Source: Myxococcota bacterium (lineage in GTDB: Bacteria > Myxococcota_A > UBA796 > UBA9615 > JAKLKC01). From it: a DNA stretch of 64,000 nt. Made by a program: the position numbers and the translations under genes. This document shows positions 1 to 8,302 of the stretch, piece after piece (the first letter of the stretch is position 1; every line of letters begins with the position of its first letter). The DNA lies in contig JAKLKC010000002.1 of NCBI GenBank assembly GCA_023150875.1, positions 1 to 64,000 of the forward strand, in the 5' to 3' direction. The notes beneath the pieces are model-generated. The model saw only the letters and a program-made list of their open reading frames with translations. It was not told where the DNA came from and did no database searches.

Positions 1-120
1 GGGGGGGCCGGGGGGGCGGCACGTGGGGGGGGGGGCGGGGGCGGCGGGGACGGATGGGGTGAGGGTGGAGCGGGCGGTTGGGGCGGTGGGGGCGAGGTAG
101 GAGGGGGCCGGGAGGGGAGG
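1..120. other. G-rich low-complexity tract
   Basis: The first bases are almost uninterrupted G runs broken by short C or A/T interruptions. Read on the minus strand this is a poly-Pro coding stretch continuing from the ORF that starts at 287. It may also mark a hard-to-sequence contig end. Nothing else is visible here. Confidence 0.5.
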
Positions 121-287
121 GTGGGGTGGGCGGGGGGCGGGGCTCCCTCCTGCTCCTCCCTCGGGCCGGCGGAGTGGGACCAGAGGAGCATCGAGGTCAC
201 CAGGGCCAGGATCCAGAACCAGAGGGGGGCGCGGCCGTCGGAGGGGGGGAGGGGACCTGGGTGGGGTGGGGGCGCGGGGCGGCGCAT
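1..287 (-). CDS. Partial Pro-rich single-pass membrane protein (N-terminus only)
   Basis: This minus-strand reading frame is absent from the ORF track because it runs off the left edge. It starts at an ATG preceded by GGGAG about 5 nt upstream. It codes for a short Pro/Arg-rich N-terminus, then one clear hydrophobic helix (PLWFWILALVTSMLLW, about residues 22-37), then a charged and very Pro-rich stretch up to the window edge. The helix plus the ribosome-binding site make a real gene plausible; the poly-Pro tail could also be an artefact of C-rich DNA read in this frame. No family was recognised. The N-terminal anchor followed by a flexible Pro-rich linker would fit a membrane-tethered envelope protein, but that is inference. 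The next gene on this strand stops about 100 nt upstream, so they could share a transcript. Confidence 0.35.
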   Translation of the reverse strand, partial: MRRPAPPPHPGPLPPSDGRAPLWFWILALVTSMLLWSHSAGPREEQEGAPPPAHPTLPSRPPPTSPPPPQPPAPPSPHPSPPPPPPPPRAAPPAP

Positions 288-385
288 CGGGGCTCCCGGG
301 AGGGTGGGGGGCCGGGGATCGGACTCCCGGAGCAGAGGTTGGCTCGGCCGGTCGGGGCGCCGCCAGCGGGCACCATTACGGACCA

Positions 386-1315
386 TTACACCGTGGGGGA
401 CGGACGGGGCGGGGACGGCGGGGTTGGCGGCGTGGGCGGTGGGGGGAGCGGGCGGGTGCGGCGGAGCTGGCCCAGGGCGCGGTAGTGGCGGCGGCACTCG
501 GGCTCGCGGCCGCGGACCACCCGGAGGCCCGCCATGGGGCCCGCGGTCTCGGTGACCACCGTGCGCTGGCGCTCCGTCAGGCCACGGCTGAAGTAGAGGA
601 CCACCCAGTCCGCCGTCGCGCCGGAGGCGTGGGCCAGGGCGGTGTTGGAGTAGACGGCGGTGTAGGCCGTGGGACCCCTCTCGGTGTGGAGGAGGGGCAG
701 CCAGGACGCGCCCTCCGGGTTGAAGCGGTGGGGGGAGACGCGGGGCAGCTCGCCCCGGGAGGCCCGCTCCCGGTACTCCAGGTCCACGTCCAACAGCTCG
801 CCCACGTCCGGCTCGGCCGCCGCGCCGGGGCGGAGGCGGGCCCGGGCCTGGCGGCGGGCGGCGAGGAAGTGGCCGATGGCCGCCACCCGCCGGGCGCCGA
901 AGCCCGGGACCCGCTCCAGCTCCCCCGTCCTCGCCGCCAGCTCCAGGTCGTCCAAGGTGCGGATCCCCAGGTCCGACAGGCGGGCGATGAGCCGGCGGCC
1001 CAGGCCGGGGACCGCCCGGAGCGAGGCCTCCGTCCCCATGTCCGCACGCAGGCGCTCCAGACGGGACAGGGATCCGGTGCCCAGCAGCTCGTCGATGGCC
1101 GCGCCGATGCGCTCGCCCACCCCCGGCAGCTCCTGGAGGGCGGGGAGGCCCCCCTCCGCCCACACGTCCAGGAGGGGCCTGGGCCACGTCCTCACCGCCG
1201 TCGCCGCCCGGTGCCACGCCCGCACCCGGTACTCGTCCGCCCCCAGGGCTGCCAGGCGGTCCGCCACCTCGTCCAGCCGCCGCGCGATCCGGTCGTTGCT
1301 CGGCCCGTCCCCCAC
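386..1315 (-). CDS. Helix-hairpin-helix DNA-binding protein (Pol X N-terminal-like)
   Basis: Protein of 309 residues. The N-terminal ~160 residues resemble the 8-kDa/HhH region of family X DNA polymerases: a helical segment (IARRLDEVADRLAALGADEYRVRAW), then repeated HhH signatures (LPGVGERIGAAIDELL, VPGLGRRLIARLSDLG, VPGFGARRVAAIGHFL). Residues ~185-280 form a second region (FNPEGASWLPLLHTERGP, TADWVVLYF, VVTETAGPMAGLRVVRGRE), which I recall as accompanying HhH domains in uncharacterised bacterial proteins. The nucleotidyltransferase palm with catalytic Asp residues is absent, so polymerase activity is not expected; structure-specific DNA binding is the family-based guess. The last ~25 residues are a Pro/Thr/Ser tail. 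It lies 72 nt downstream of the cytochrome gene on the same strand. Confidence 0.8.
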   Translation of the reverse strand: MGDGPSNDRIARRLDEVADRLAALGADEYRVRAWHRAATAVRTWPRPLLDVWAEGGLPALQELPGVGERIGAAIDELLGTGSLSRLERLRADMGTEASLRAVPGLGRRLIARLSDLGIRTLDDLELAARTGELERVPGFGARRVAAIGHFLAARRQARARLRPGAAAEPDVGELLDVDLEYRERASRGELPRVSPHRFNPEGASWLPLLHTERGPTAYTAVYSNTALAHASGATADWVVLYFSRGLTERQRTVVTETAGPMAGLRVVRGREPECRRHYRALGQLRRTRPLPPPPTPPTPPSPPRPSPTV

Positions 1316-1387
1316 AGGCTCACCCCCAAGGGCCGCCGCTCCCCACCGGGGATCGCCCCCCGGGCACGCGGGGGCCCTGAGGACGGG

Positions 1388-2704
1388 CTAAGGTCTCCGG
1401 GCCCCCGGGGGAAGGGGTGGGGCGGGAGCGGCCTCGCCCACCGGCAGCACGAAGGTTCGCTCGTAGAAGCGCCGGCCCGCCACGTAGCGGCCGTCCAGGT
1501 GGTGGTAGGCCATCGTCTCCTCGGTCAGGCGGTGCTTGGAAGCCACCACCTCGACCCTCACCTCGCCCCCCGCCGGGACTTCGAACTCCAGGGCCCAGCG
1601 GCGCTCCTCCCGGGGCTTCAGGCGGTTGTCCTCCAACAGCTTCACCTCCGGGTGCCACTCGTAACGGCTGCCGATCCGGTGCTTCGCCTCGGCCAGCAGG
1701 TTCCCCGCGCCGTCGCGCGCCCTCACCTCCACCTCGATGAAGCGCTCGGGATCCCCCGTGGGCAGCAGGTGGCCGGCGTGGGCGTTGGTGCCGCGCACCT
1801 CCACCCTCGCCCTGTCCCCCGGCGGCAGGGACGGGGGAGGCACCAGCTCCAGTTCCAACCCGTCGGGGTAGACGTCCCGCAGCGGCGCGATCTCCGCCTC
1901 GTAGTCCGGGTGCTTGGGGATCAGGGAGCCGCCGAACCAGTGCCTCCGGGTCGGGCGCGGCGGGCCCCCCGCCACCAGCGGCCTCTCCACCTCCGGCATG
2001 TGACAGGTCTGGCAGGTCCTCCCCTCCTCGTCCCACGGGCCCCCCTCCCACTCCGCGCCGGTGCGGAAGACGCACACCAGGTTCAGCTTGGGGAACTCCG
2101 CCTCCGCCTGGTGGCAGCGCAGGCAGACGTCCGGGCGCAGGAGGCCGTCGTCCCGGGCGACGGGGTGGGGGGCGGCGGTGTCGCCGTAGGGGCCGTAGAC
2201 GACGCCGCCCCGGACGTGGCAGGTGGCGCAGCCGATGGCGGAGTCCACCAGGTCCGGCATGAACTGGGGGTTCCGCACCTTCACCGGCCGGTGCACCTCG
2301 CCCCCCCGCAGCGCCACGACCCGCTCCTCCTGCTGGTTCACCAGGGGGATGTGACAGTTGACGCACATCCACCGGGCGTCGGCCTTGGTGCCGAACAGGC
2401 CCGTGACGTGCTGCTTCTCCAGCTCCGCCTGGAACTGGGCGTCCTCCCACGCCCGGGCGTGGGTCGAGACCCTCCACTCCTCGTAGATCTCCGCGTGGCA
2501 CGCGCCGCAGGTCTCGGGGCGCAGGTCGGCGATGCCGTCGGGGACGGGGGTGTAGGGGAAGGGCTGGAGGTAGAGGGGCTGGGAGGCGGCGAAGGCGTCG
2601 GCGGCGCGGATGGCCTCCTCCCCCACGGGGGCGCGCTCGCAGCCCCCCGCCAGCAGGGAGAGGGCGAGGATCGCGGGGAGGACCGGGGCGGGCGGGCGCG
2701 GCAC
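1388..2704 (-). CDS. Pentaheme c-type cytochrome lipoprotein
   Basis: Protein of 438 residues, read from a GTG start. Residues 1-22 form a lipoprotein signal peptide (ILALSLLAGGC), so export and lipid anchoring are expected. Five CXXCH heme-binding motifs are present: CGACH (66-70), CVNCH (114-118), CATCH (159-163), CLRCH (194-198) and CQTCH (231-235). The arrangement resembles cytochrome c554/NrfB-like multiheme electron carriers. The C-terminal ~180 residues lack hemes and look beta-rich, as in multiheme proteins fused to an Ig-like domain. No partner oxidase or reductase is adjacent, so the electron donor and acceptor are unknown. The start has no convincing Shine-Dalgarno, but a later start would remove the lipobox. 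Periplasmic electron transfer is a confident class-level call; the specific pathway is not. Confidence 0.88.
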   Translation of the reverse strand: MPRPPAPVLPAILALSLLAGGCERAPVGEEAIRAADAFAASQPLYLQPFPYTPVPDGIADLRPETCGACHAEIYEEWRVSTHARAWEDAQFQAELEKQHVTGLFGTKADARWMCVNCHIPLVNQQEERVVALRGGEVHRPVKVRNPQFMPDLVDSAIGCATCHVRGGVVYGPYGDTAAPHPVARDDGLLRPDVCLRCHQAEAEFPKLNLVCVFRTGAEWEGGPWDEEGRTCQTCHMPEVERPLVAGGPPRPTRRHWFGGSLIPKHPDYEAEIAPLRDVYPDGLELELVPPPSLPPGDRARVEVRGTNAHAGHLLPTGDPERFIEVEVRARDGAGNLLAEAKHRIGSRYEWHPEVKLLEDNRLKPREERRWALEFEVPAGGEVRVEVVASKHRLTEETMAYHHLDGRYVAGRRFYERTFVLPVGEAAPAPPLPPGARRP

Positions 2705-2735
2705 GGGGGGATTCTGGGTCCGGCGTCCCCCGGGG

Positions 2736-3665
2736 TCAAACCATCACCCACTCCGCCACCTGCTCGAAGCCCGCGCAGCTCACCCCCACCCTGGCCTCCC
2801 CCAGGGAGGCGACGAAGGCGTCCCGCACCTCCTCGAAGGCCGCCAGGTCGTTCCAGCGCCCGTAGCCCGCGGCCTCCAGGGCGTCGGGGAGGGGCAGGGG
2901 GGCGTGGGTCCGGGGCCGCCGGGTGCGGGCGCCGTTCCGGCTGCCGTCCCCGAGGCGCCAGTGGTCCAGGATGGCGAAGTCCGCCACCTCGGCCACGTCC
3001 CGGGCGAAGCGGGGGGCGTCCGCGACGGGGAGCATCGGCGCCACCACGCAGACCGCGGGGATCCCCGCCTGGCGCAGCGCCCCCAGGGCCTCCAGGCGGC
3101 GCGCGACCGGGTAGGCGTGTCGGCCCAGGAAGGGGACCTCCTCGCGGTCGGTCTCCACCGAGACCTGCACCGCCAGCCGCGTCCCCGCGTCCGCCAGCGC
3201 CCGGAGGACGTCGGCGTCCCGCGCCGCGTGGGGCGTGTGGGTCTGGACCACCAGGAGGTCCGGAGGGACCGCGAGCATCCGCTCCAGGAGGGGGCGCGTC
3301 TGGGGGTGGCGCAGCTCTTCGGGGGGGTAGGGATCGGTCACCGACGACATGTAGATGCGCAAGGGGCGCCCCCGGCGCCGCTCCCGCCGGGCGTCGGCCT
3401 CGTAGAGGTCCGCAGCCCCCTCCTTGCGGCCCAGCCAGTGGCCCCAGGTCCGCGAACGGTCCGCGCCGTAGCGAAGCTCGGCGGCGTAGCAGGCCACTCC
3501 GCAGGCGTGCCGGCCGTAGGCGCAGCCGGTCCAGGGGTTCAAGGTGTGGGTGAACGCCCCGAGGAACCCCCCGGTCCTCGTCAGGATCCCCTTCGCCCGC
3601 ACCGGCTCCACGCCCAAGGCGGCGCCCTCCCGCGGCCGGCCCCCGCCGTCCGGCCACGGGGCCAC
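2736..3665 (-). CDS. Radical SAM protein (SplB/Rv2578c-like)
   Basis: Protein of 309 residues. The N-terminal third has the hallmark of the Rv2578c/SplB-like radical SAM group: FTHTLNPWTGC followed by a second and third Cys (C48, C55, C59), read as CX6CX3C rather than the textbook CX3CX2C. Downstream are TIM-barrel-like segments: IYMSSVTDPYPPEE, LLVVQTHTPHAARD, VQVSVETDREEV, RRLEALGALRQAGIPAVCVVAPMLP, ending ILDHWRLGDGSRNG. These are typical of the family in which a [4Fe-4S] cluster cleaves S-adenosylmethionine. The substrate is unknown; some relatives act on DNA photoproducts, but nothing here proves repair. It sits just upstream of the cytochrome gene (31 nt gap) with the same orientation. 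Confidence 0.82.
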   Translation of the reverse strand: MAPWPDGGGRPREGAALGVEPVRAKGILTRTGGFLGAFTHTLNPWTGCAYGRHACGVACYAAELRYGADRSRTWGHWLGRKEGAADLYEADARRERRRGRPLRIYMSSVTDPYPPEELRHPQTRPLLERMLAVPPDLLVVQTHTPHAARDADVLRALADAGTRLAVQVSVETDREEVPFLGRHAYPVARRLEALGALRQAGIPAVCVVAPMLPVADAPRFARDVAEVADFAILDHWRLGDGSRNGARTRRPRTHAPLPLPDALEAAGYGRWNDLAAFEEVRDAFVASLGEARVGVSCAGFEQVAEWVMV

Positions 3666-3711
3666 ACTAGGTCCCCCCGGCTCGTCCGGGCAAGTCGCGA
3701 GCGCCCCAGGG

Positions 3712-3882
3712 TCACGCGGTCCGGAACAGGCTGGCGATCAGCGCCACCACCAGGATCGCCAGGAACACGTAGAACAGGATCTTCGCGACCCCCGCCGCCG
3801 CTCCGGCGATCCCGCCGAAGCCGAGGAAGGCGGCGATCAGCGCCAGGACCAGGAACAGGAGGATCCAGCCCAGCAGGTTCAT
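3712..3882 (-). CDS. DUF1328 (YtjA-like) small membrane protein
   Basis: Protein of 56 residues, almost wholly two hydrophobic helices: [22 protein letters not shown], then a Gly/Ala turn with [29 protein letters not shown]. This is the standard DUF1328/YtjA layout (about 55 residues; Pfam name from memory). The ORF track lists a much longer ORF, but the ATG at 3882 is preceded by GGAGAGG and gives the family's usual length. These inner-membrane peptides have no settled biochemical role. The 46 nt between it and the radical SAM gene downstream may allow co-transcription. Confidence 0.85.
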   Translation of the reverse strand: MNLLGWILLFLVLALIAAFLGFGGIAGAAAGVAKILFYVFLAILVVALIASLFRTA

Positions 3883-4045
3883 GGGCGCCTCTCCGGGCCG
3901 GCCAGGTCGTCGGGGAGGCTCCGCGCCCCGCCCGTGGCGGCCACGTCGAACCCCTCCGAGCAAGATCGGGTCCCCGCGCCCGTTCGGCGTCCTCCCCGGT
4001 TGCCCCCGCCGGGGAGGTAGCGGATCCTGGGCCACCCGGGAACCC

Positions 4046-6127
4046 ATGCGCCGCCTTGACCCGCCGCCCCTGGCCCTGCTCGTCGTCGCCTTCCTCGCCG
4101 CGTGCGGCGGCGGCGGACCGTCCGACGTCCCCGGGGCGGCCACGCCCGGGGGAGGCCGATGCCACGGCGCGTGCGGGGACGGGGCGTGCGACACGGACAC
4201 CGGCGAGGACCGGGACTGCCAGGCCGACTGCGGTCCATACCCTTTCGAGCCCTACGCCGACGGCCTCGCCGCGGCGTGGGGGGCGGCCGCCGCCCGCGCC
4301 CCATGGGGGGACGCCCTGTCCGCCGCCACCACCGAGGCCCTCGGCCTCGAGCCCCCGGGAGCGCCGGGAGCCCCCGTCCACGTCGGCGTGAGCGTCCACC
4401 CCACCTCCGACAACGTCGACTACGTCGAGGAGCGCCTGATCCTCGACGACCCCTCCGTGGGGCGCTTCTCGATGCTCCTGCTGCGGCCCTGGCCTCCCAT
4501 GCCCGGGCCGTCCCCCGCCCTCCTCGCCCTCCATGGCCACGGTCTCGGCCCCGAGGAGATGCGGGACGAGTTCGGGGCCCTGGACCTCGTGCGGGAGGGC
4601 TACGTCGTTGCCCTGCCCCGCTTCCCCTCCCTCACCGCCGAGGCCGACGACGAGCTCCTCCCCGCCGACGACCTCCTGGTCGCAGGGCGCACGCTGATGG
4701 GGGCGAGGGTGGCGAAGGCCCGGAGGGGACTGCGCCTGCTCGCCTCCCTCCCGGAGGTGGACCCCACCCGGATCGGCGTCTACGGCCACTCCGCCGGGGG
4801 GATCCTCGCCCTGTTCGTCGGCCTGGTGGACGAGACGCCCCGGGCGCTGCTGACCGACTGGGACGCCGCCCCGGGCCGTACCCAGGAGAGCCTCGTCACC
4901 TACGGGGCCTCGGCGGACAACTACCTCCCCGGCTTCGCTGGCCTCGGGGAGTGGGAGCACCTCCTGGCCGGCGCGGCGGAGCAGGTGCCCGTGGTCGTCG
5001 AGGAGTACGGCTACCCGGGGGGGATCGCCGGGCCCCTCGCTGTCCTCGCGGAGGCGATCGAGGAGGACGGGACCTGTGGGGACTCCGTCTGCGGCGGGGG
5101 CGAGTCGGCGGCGGACTGCGCAGCGGACTGCGGGGGAGTCCACGACGTGTCCATCGGCGCCATCTTCGAGGACGCGGCCGCCGACCTCGTCGTGGACGCC
5201 GACGCCGCCGCCCTCTCGGCCCGCTGGCTCAGGTGGGCGGTGCGGCGGGCCAGGGATCCCGGGCCGGGGGACCCCCGCCCCGCCCTGCTCCGGGCGGCAT
5301 CAGCGGTGGCCATCCAAGGGAGCCACCCGTGGCCCCGGGACGTGGGGTGCGCCCCCGCCGGCGCCCCTCCGGGGGCCACCGGGTGGGTCCGCACCTTCCG
5401 GGACCCGGGGGGCGCCAAGGTGCGGGCCCGGGTCACCGACCCAGGCGCCGGCCCCGGCGGGGGCGCGGCGCCGGTGGTGGTGTTGCTCAAGCCCCAGCTC
5501 CGCCTGCCGTCCCCGGGGGAGGGGTGGTCCCCCGCGGACCGCCGCCCCACCGACCCCGAGGTCACGGCGGCGCTGGCGTCCCGGGGCCTCGTGGTGGTGG
5601 AGCCCGCGCTGCCGGGCTCGGACCCCACGGACCCGGGCTCGGCGCCCCTCCTGCCGTACAAGCTGCTGCTGGTGGGCACGTCCCTCCCGGCGGTGTGGTC
5701 CGCCGACCTCTCCCGCCTGCTGGACGTCCTGGGGACGGTGGACGGCGACGCGGCGGACACCAGGGGCGTCGCCGTCGTGGCGTGGGGCGGGCTCCTGGGG
5801 GCGGCGCTGAACTGGGCCCTGGACGAGCCCCGGGTGAGGGCCGTGCTGGGGCCGGAGGGGGAGGACCCGCTGGCCCCGGCGCCGGGCTGGTCCCCCCTGC
5901 TGCGCCTCCCCGGCGGGGCCGACGCCTTCGGTCCGGACCGGATCGCCCGAGCGCTCCAGGGGCGGCGGATCGTCCGGTTCCGGCACCGCTCGGACGGCCG
6001 CCCCCGGGACCCCGCCGGGCTGGCGGCGAAGGTCGCCGGGGCACTGGAGCGGGGACCGGCGGCGGCTGGTGCCCCCCAGGCTCCCGCCGCAGGGGCGACC
6101 GTTGCGGGCCAGCCGGTGGAGCGCTGA
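4046..6127 (+). CDS. Secreted lipoprotein with tandem alpha/beta-hydrolase domains
   Basis: Protein of 693 residues. The start at MRRLDPP is chosen because it is followed directly by a lipoprotein signal peptide ([10 protein letters not shown]); the ORF-track extension upstream is not signal-like. After the lipid Cys comes a short Cys-rich module ([20 protein letters not shown]), and a second copy follows the first hydrolase domain ([15 protein letters not shown]). Domain 1 has an oxyanion-type LLALHGHG and a nucleophile elbow GHSAGG with Ser at ~249, as in dienelactone hydrolase/acetyl-esterase-like enzymes. Domain 2 (about residues 440-690) repeats the fold outline ([34 protein letters not shown]) but has AWGG where the nucleophile should be, so it is probably inactive. 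Substrate unknown; an envelope-located esterase is likely. Confidence 0.75.
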   Translation: MRRLDPPPLALLVVAFLAACGGGGPSDVPGAATPGGGRCHGACGDGACDTDTGEDRDCQADCGPYPFEPYADGLAAAWGAAAARAPWGDALSAATTEALGLEPPGAPGAPVHVGVSVHPTSDNVDYVEERLILDDPSVGRFSMLLLRPWPPMPGPSPALLALHGHGLGPEEMRDEFGALDLVREGYVVALPRFPSLTAEADDELLPADDLLVAGRTLMGARVAKARRGLRLLASLPEVDPTRIGVYGHSAGGILALFVGLVDETPRALLTDWDAAPGRTQESLVTYGASADNYLPGFAGLGEWEHLLAGAAEQVPVVVEEYGYPGGIAGPLAVLAEAIEEDGTCGDSVCGGGESAADCAADCGGVHDVSIGAIFEDAAADLVVDADAAALSARWLRWAVRRARDPGPGDPRPALLRAASAVAIQGSHPWPRDVGCAPAGAPPGATGWVRTFRDPGGAKVRARVTDPGAGPGGGAAPVVVLLKPQLRLPSPGEGWSPADRRPTDPEVTAALASRGLVVVEPALPGSDPTDPGSAPLLPYKLLLVGTSLPAVWSADLSRLLDVLGTVDGDAADTRGVAVVAWGGLLGAALNWALDEPRVRAVLGPEGEDPLAPAPGWSPLLRLPGGADAFGPDRIARALQGRRIVRFRHRSDGRPRDPAGLAAKVAGALERGPAAAGAPQAPAAGATVAGQPVER

Positions 6128-6215
6128 CCGCATCCCCCCGGGCCTCCTTGTCGAGGCCGCCCGCCGGACCTACCGTTCCCCTTTCGCGGGCCCGGCCGCG
6201 GGCCGAGGAGGGACG

Positions 6216-7241
6216 ATGCGCTATCGGAGGCTGGGTTCCAGCGGGCTCGAGGTCAGCACCCTGTGCCTGGGCACGATGACCTTCGGGGAGGTGTCGGCGG
6301 ACTCCTTCATGCACAAGGTCGGCTGCTCCGAGGAGGAGGCCCACCGGATCCTCGACCGGGCGGTCGACGCGGGAGTGAACTTCATCGACACCGCCGACGT
6401 GTACGGGAACGACGGCCTCATCGAGAAGGTGGTGGGGCGGTGGCTCCGCCGCTCCGGCCGGCGGGACGAGCTGGTCCTGGCGACCAAATGCCGCTTCCGC
6501 ACCCGTCCCGGGCCCAACGGTACGGGGGCGTCGCGGAAGCACGTCATGGAAGCCGTCGAGGCCAGCCTGGGGCGCCTCCAGACCGACTACGTCGACCTCT
6601 ATCAGATCCACATGCAGGACGTCGCCGTGCCCGAGGAGGAGACGCTCCGGGCCCTGGACGACCTGGTGCGGCAGGGCAAGGTCCGCTACGTCGGCGGCTC
6701 GAACTACGCCGCCTACCGCATGGTGGAGTCCCTGTTCACCTCCCGGGAGCAGCGCCTGGAGCGCTTCGTGTCGATGCAGATGCAGTACTCCCTGGCGGAG
6801 CGGGGGATCGAGAGGGAGCACGTCCCCGCCTGCGAGAAGCTGGGGGTGGGGATCCTCTCCTGGTCCCCCCTCGCGGGGGGGCTCCTCACCGGCAAGTTCC
6901 GCAGGGGCGAGGCGCCTCCCCCCGGGACCCGGATGGAGAAGTGGCGGGACCGGCTCGCTTCGTTCGACTCCGAGCGCAACTGGGCGCTGGTGGACACCAT
7001 CCGCGCCGTCGCCGGCGAGCTGGGGACGACGCCCTCGGCGATCTCCCTGGCCTGGGTGGTGTCCCGGCCCGCGGTGAGCTCGGCGATCTTCGGCGCCCGC
7101 TCGGTGGAGCAGCTCGAAGGCAACCTCGCCGCCGCCGACCTCACCCTCCCGGCCGAGGCGCTGGCGCGCCTCGACGAGGTCTCGGCGGTGGCCCCGGGCT
7201 ACCCCTACGACTTCATGAAGAGGATCGACGGGCGCTGGTAG
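6216..7241 (+). CDS. Aldo/keto reductase
   Basis: Protein of 341 residues with the AKR (beta/alpha)8 signature throughout. The N-terminus is MRYRRLGSSGLEVSTLCLGTM. The catalytic Asp/Tyr lie in NFIDTADVYG, the Lys in LATKCRF and the His in YQIHMQD. The NADPH-binding C-terminal loop is SSAIFGARSVEQLEGNLAA. This matches the YajO/Mogs/AKR-Tas-like group, which reduces aldehydes or ketones with NADPH in the cytosol. The start at 6216 has a strong Shine-Dalgarno (GAGGAGGG) and conserved N-terminal spacing, so the longer ORF is rejected. It lies 88 nt after the hydrolase gene. The physiological substrate cannot be inferred. Confidence 0.93.
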   Translation: MRYRRLGSSGLEVSTLCLGTMTFGEVSADSFMHKVGCSEEEAHRILDRAVDAGVNFIDTADVYGNDGLIEKVVGRWLRRSGRRDELVLATKCRFRTRPGPNGTGASRKHVMEAVEASLGRLQTDYVDLYQIHMQDVAVPEEETLRALDDLVRQGKVRYVGGSNYAAYRMVESLFTSREQRLERFVSMQMQYSLAERGIEREHVPACEKLGVGILSWSPLAGGLLTGKFRRGEAPPPGTRMEKWRDRLASFDSERNWALVDTIRAVAGELGTTPSAISLAWVVSRPAVSSAIFGARSVEQLEGNLAAADLTLPAEALARLDEVSAVAPGYPYDFMKRIDGRW

Positions 7242-7280
7242 GAGTGCCGCGGGCCCCGTGCGGATCGCGGCGGAAGCGCT

Positions 7281-7286
7281 TATCCT
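7281..7286 (+). promoter_or_regulatory. Candidate -10 box (TATCCT) upstream of the acyltransferase
   Basis: TATCCT sits in GCTTATCCTGGC, 52 nt before the start codon of the PlsC-like gene. The same type of A/T island in otherwise G/C DNA recurs before several other genes in the window. No good -35 element is visible, so this rests on the -10 alone. Confidence 0.35.
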
Positions 7287-7338
7287 GGCTGCGCCTCGAC
7301 ACCCCACCGTCCCCCACGGACCCCCTCCCCACCGCGCC

Positions 7339-8286
7339 ATGACCCCCACCCTCGCGTCCCTGGTGGACCTGCCCCGCGACCGGATCCTCGAGGTCGTGCC
7401 CGCCCTGCTCGCCGCCCGCCAGGACCTCCCCGGTGACGGGGGGGAGCGGCTGCGGGCACGGGTGTCCCGGGTGCTCCAGGAGATCCCCGAGGGGGCCTTC
7501 CGGGAGCTGGTGCGGGCCTTCGCGGAGGCCGGCGAGGACTGGCGCCCCTACGACGCCAACCCCGAGGCCCGGCGGATCGCCGACGCCTTCATGGAGTCGC
7601 TGGTGGCGCCGGGCAGCGGCGTCGAAGGGCTCCCCCACCTGGACGCCCTGGTGGAGGCCGTGGGCCGGGGCCGGCGGGGCGTGCTGGTGTGCAACCACCT
7701 CTCCTACGTGGACACCACCGCCACCTGGTACCTGCTCCGGGGGGCGGGCCGGGGCGAGGCCGCCGACCGCCTCACCGCCGTCGCCGGGCCCAAGGTCTAC
7801 GAGGAGACCGTCCGCCGCCTGGCGGCGGTGGCCCTGAACACCCTGAAGGTCCCCCAGAGCGCCCGCCTCGCCCACAACGAGGCCGGGCTCACCCCCCGGG
7901 AGGTGGGGCGCCTGGCGGTCGCGTCCCTGGTCCAGGCCCGGGAGCTGACGGCGGCGGGCCGGCTGCTGACGATCTACCCCGAGGGTGCGAGGTCCCGGAC
8001 CGGGCGCCTGGGACCGTTCATCGCCGCCACCGCCCGCTACGTCGCCGAGCCCGGGACCCTGGTGCTGCCCCTGGCCATCACCGGCACCGAGGCCATCGAA
8101 CCCGTGGGGGCCTCCACCATGCGCCCGGCGGTGACCCGGCTCCGGATCGGCGCCCCCCTGGACGTCGACGCCCTGAGGGAGGAGGGCGAGGACCGGGAGG
8201 GGGTGCTCCGGGCCGCCCGGCGGGCGGTGGTGGAGCTGCTGCCCCGGGGGTACCGGCCAGAGGAGGGGACGGCCGAGCTGGCCTGA
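7339..8286 (+). CDS. PlsC-like 1-acylglycerol-3-phosphate acyltransferase family protein
   Basis: Protein of 315 residues. It carries the acyltransferase motifs of the PlsC family: motif I NHLSYVD (H120, D125) after VLVCN, and motif III YPEGARSRTGRL with the EGxRSRxG signature, followed by LVLPLAITGTEAI. These enzymes transfer an acyl chain to lysophosphatidic acid or a related acceptor at the inner-membrane face. The N-terminal ~110 residues are helical and not part of the catalytic domain. The ATG at 7339 is preferred over an upstream GTG because the upstream segment is low-complexity. It converges tail-to-tail with the TPR gene (16 nt between stops), leaving no room for a conventional terminator. 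Confidence 0.85.
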   Translation: MTPTLASLVDLPRDRILEVVPALLAARQDLPGDGGERLRARVSRVLQEIPEGAFRELVRAFAEAGEDWRPYDANPEARRIADAFMESLVAPGSGVEGLPHLDALVEAVGRGRRGVLVCNHLSYVDTTATWYLLRGAGRGEAADRLTAVAGPKVYEETVRRLAAVALNTLKVPQSARLAHNEAGLTPREVGRLAVASLVQARELTAAGRLLTIYPEGARSRTGRLGPFIAATARYVAEPGTLVLPLAITGTEAIEPVGASTMRPAVTRLRIGAPLDVDALREEGEDREGVLRAARRAVVELLPRGYRPEEGTAELA

Positions 8287-8302
8287 GCCCGCCGCGGCCC
8301 GC

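Noticed and set aside
386-1315. DNA polymerase X
   Set aside because: Only HhH regions are present; the nucleotidyltransferase motifs with catalytic Asp residues are missing.
266-3553. 1095-residue plus-strand ORF
   Set aside because: Antisense to three supported minus-strand genes (HhH, cytochrome, radical SAM) and low-complexity.
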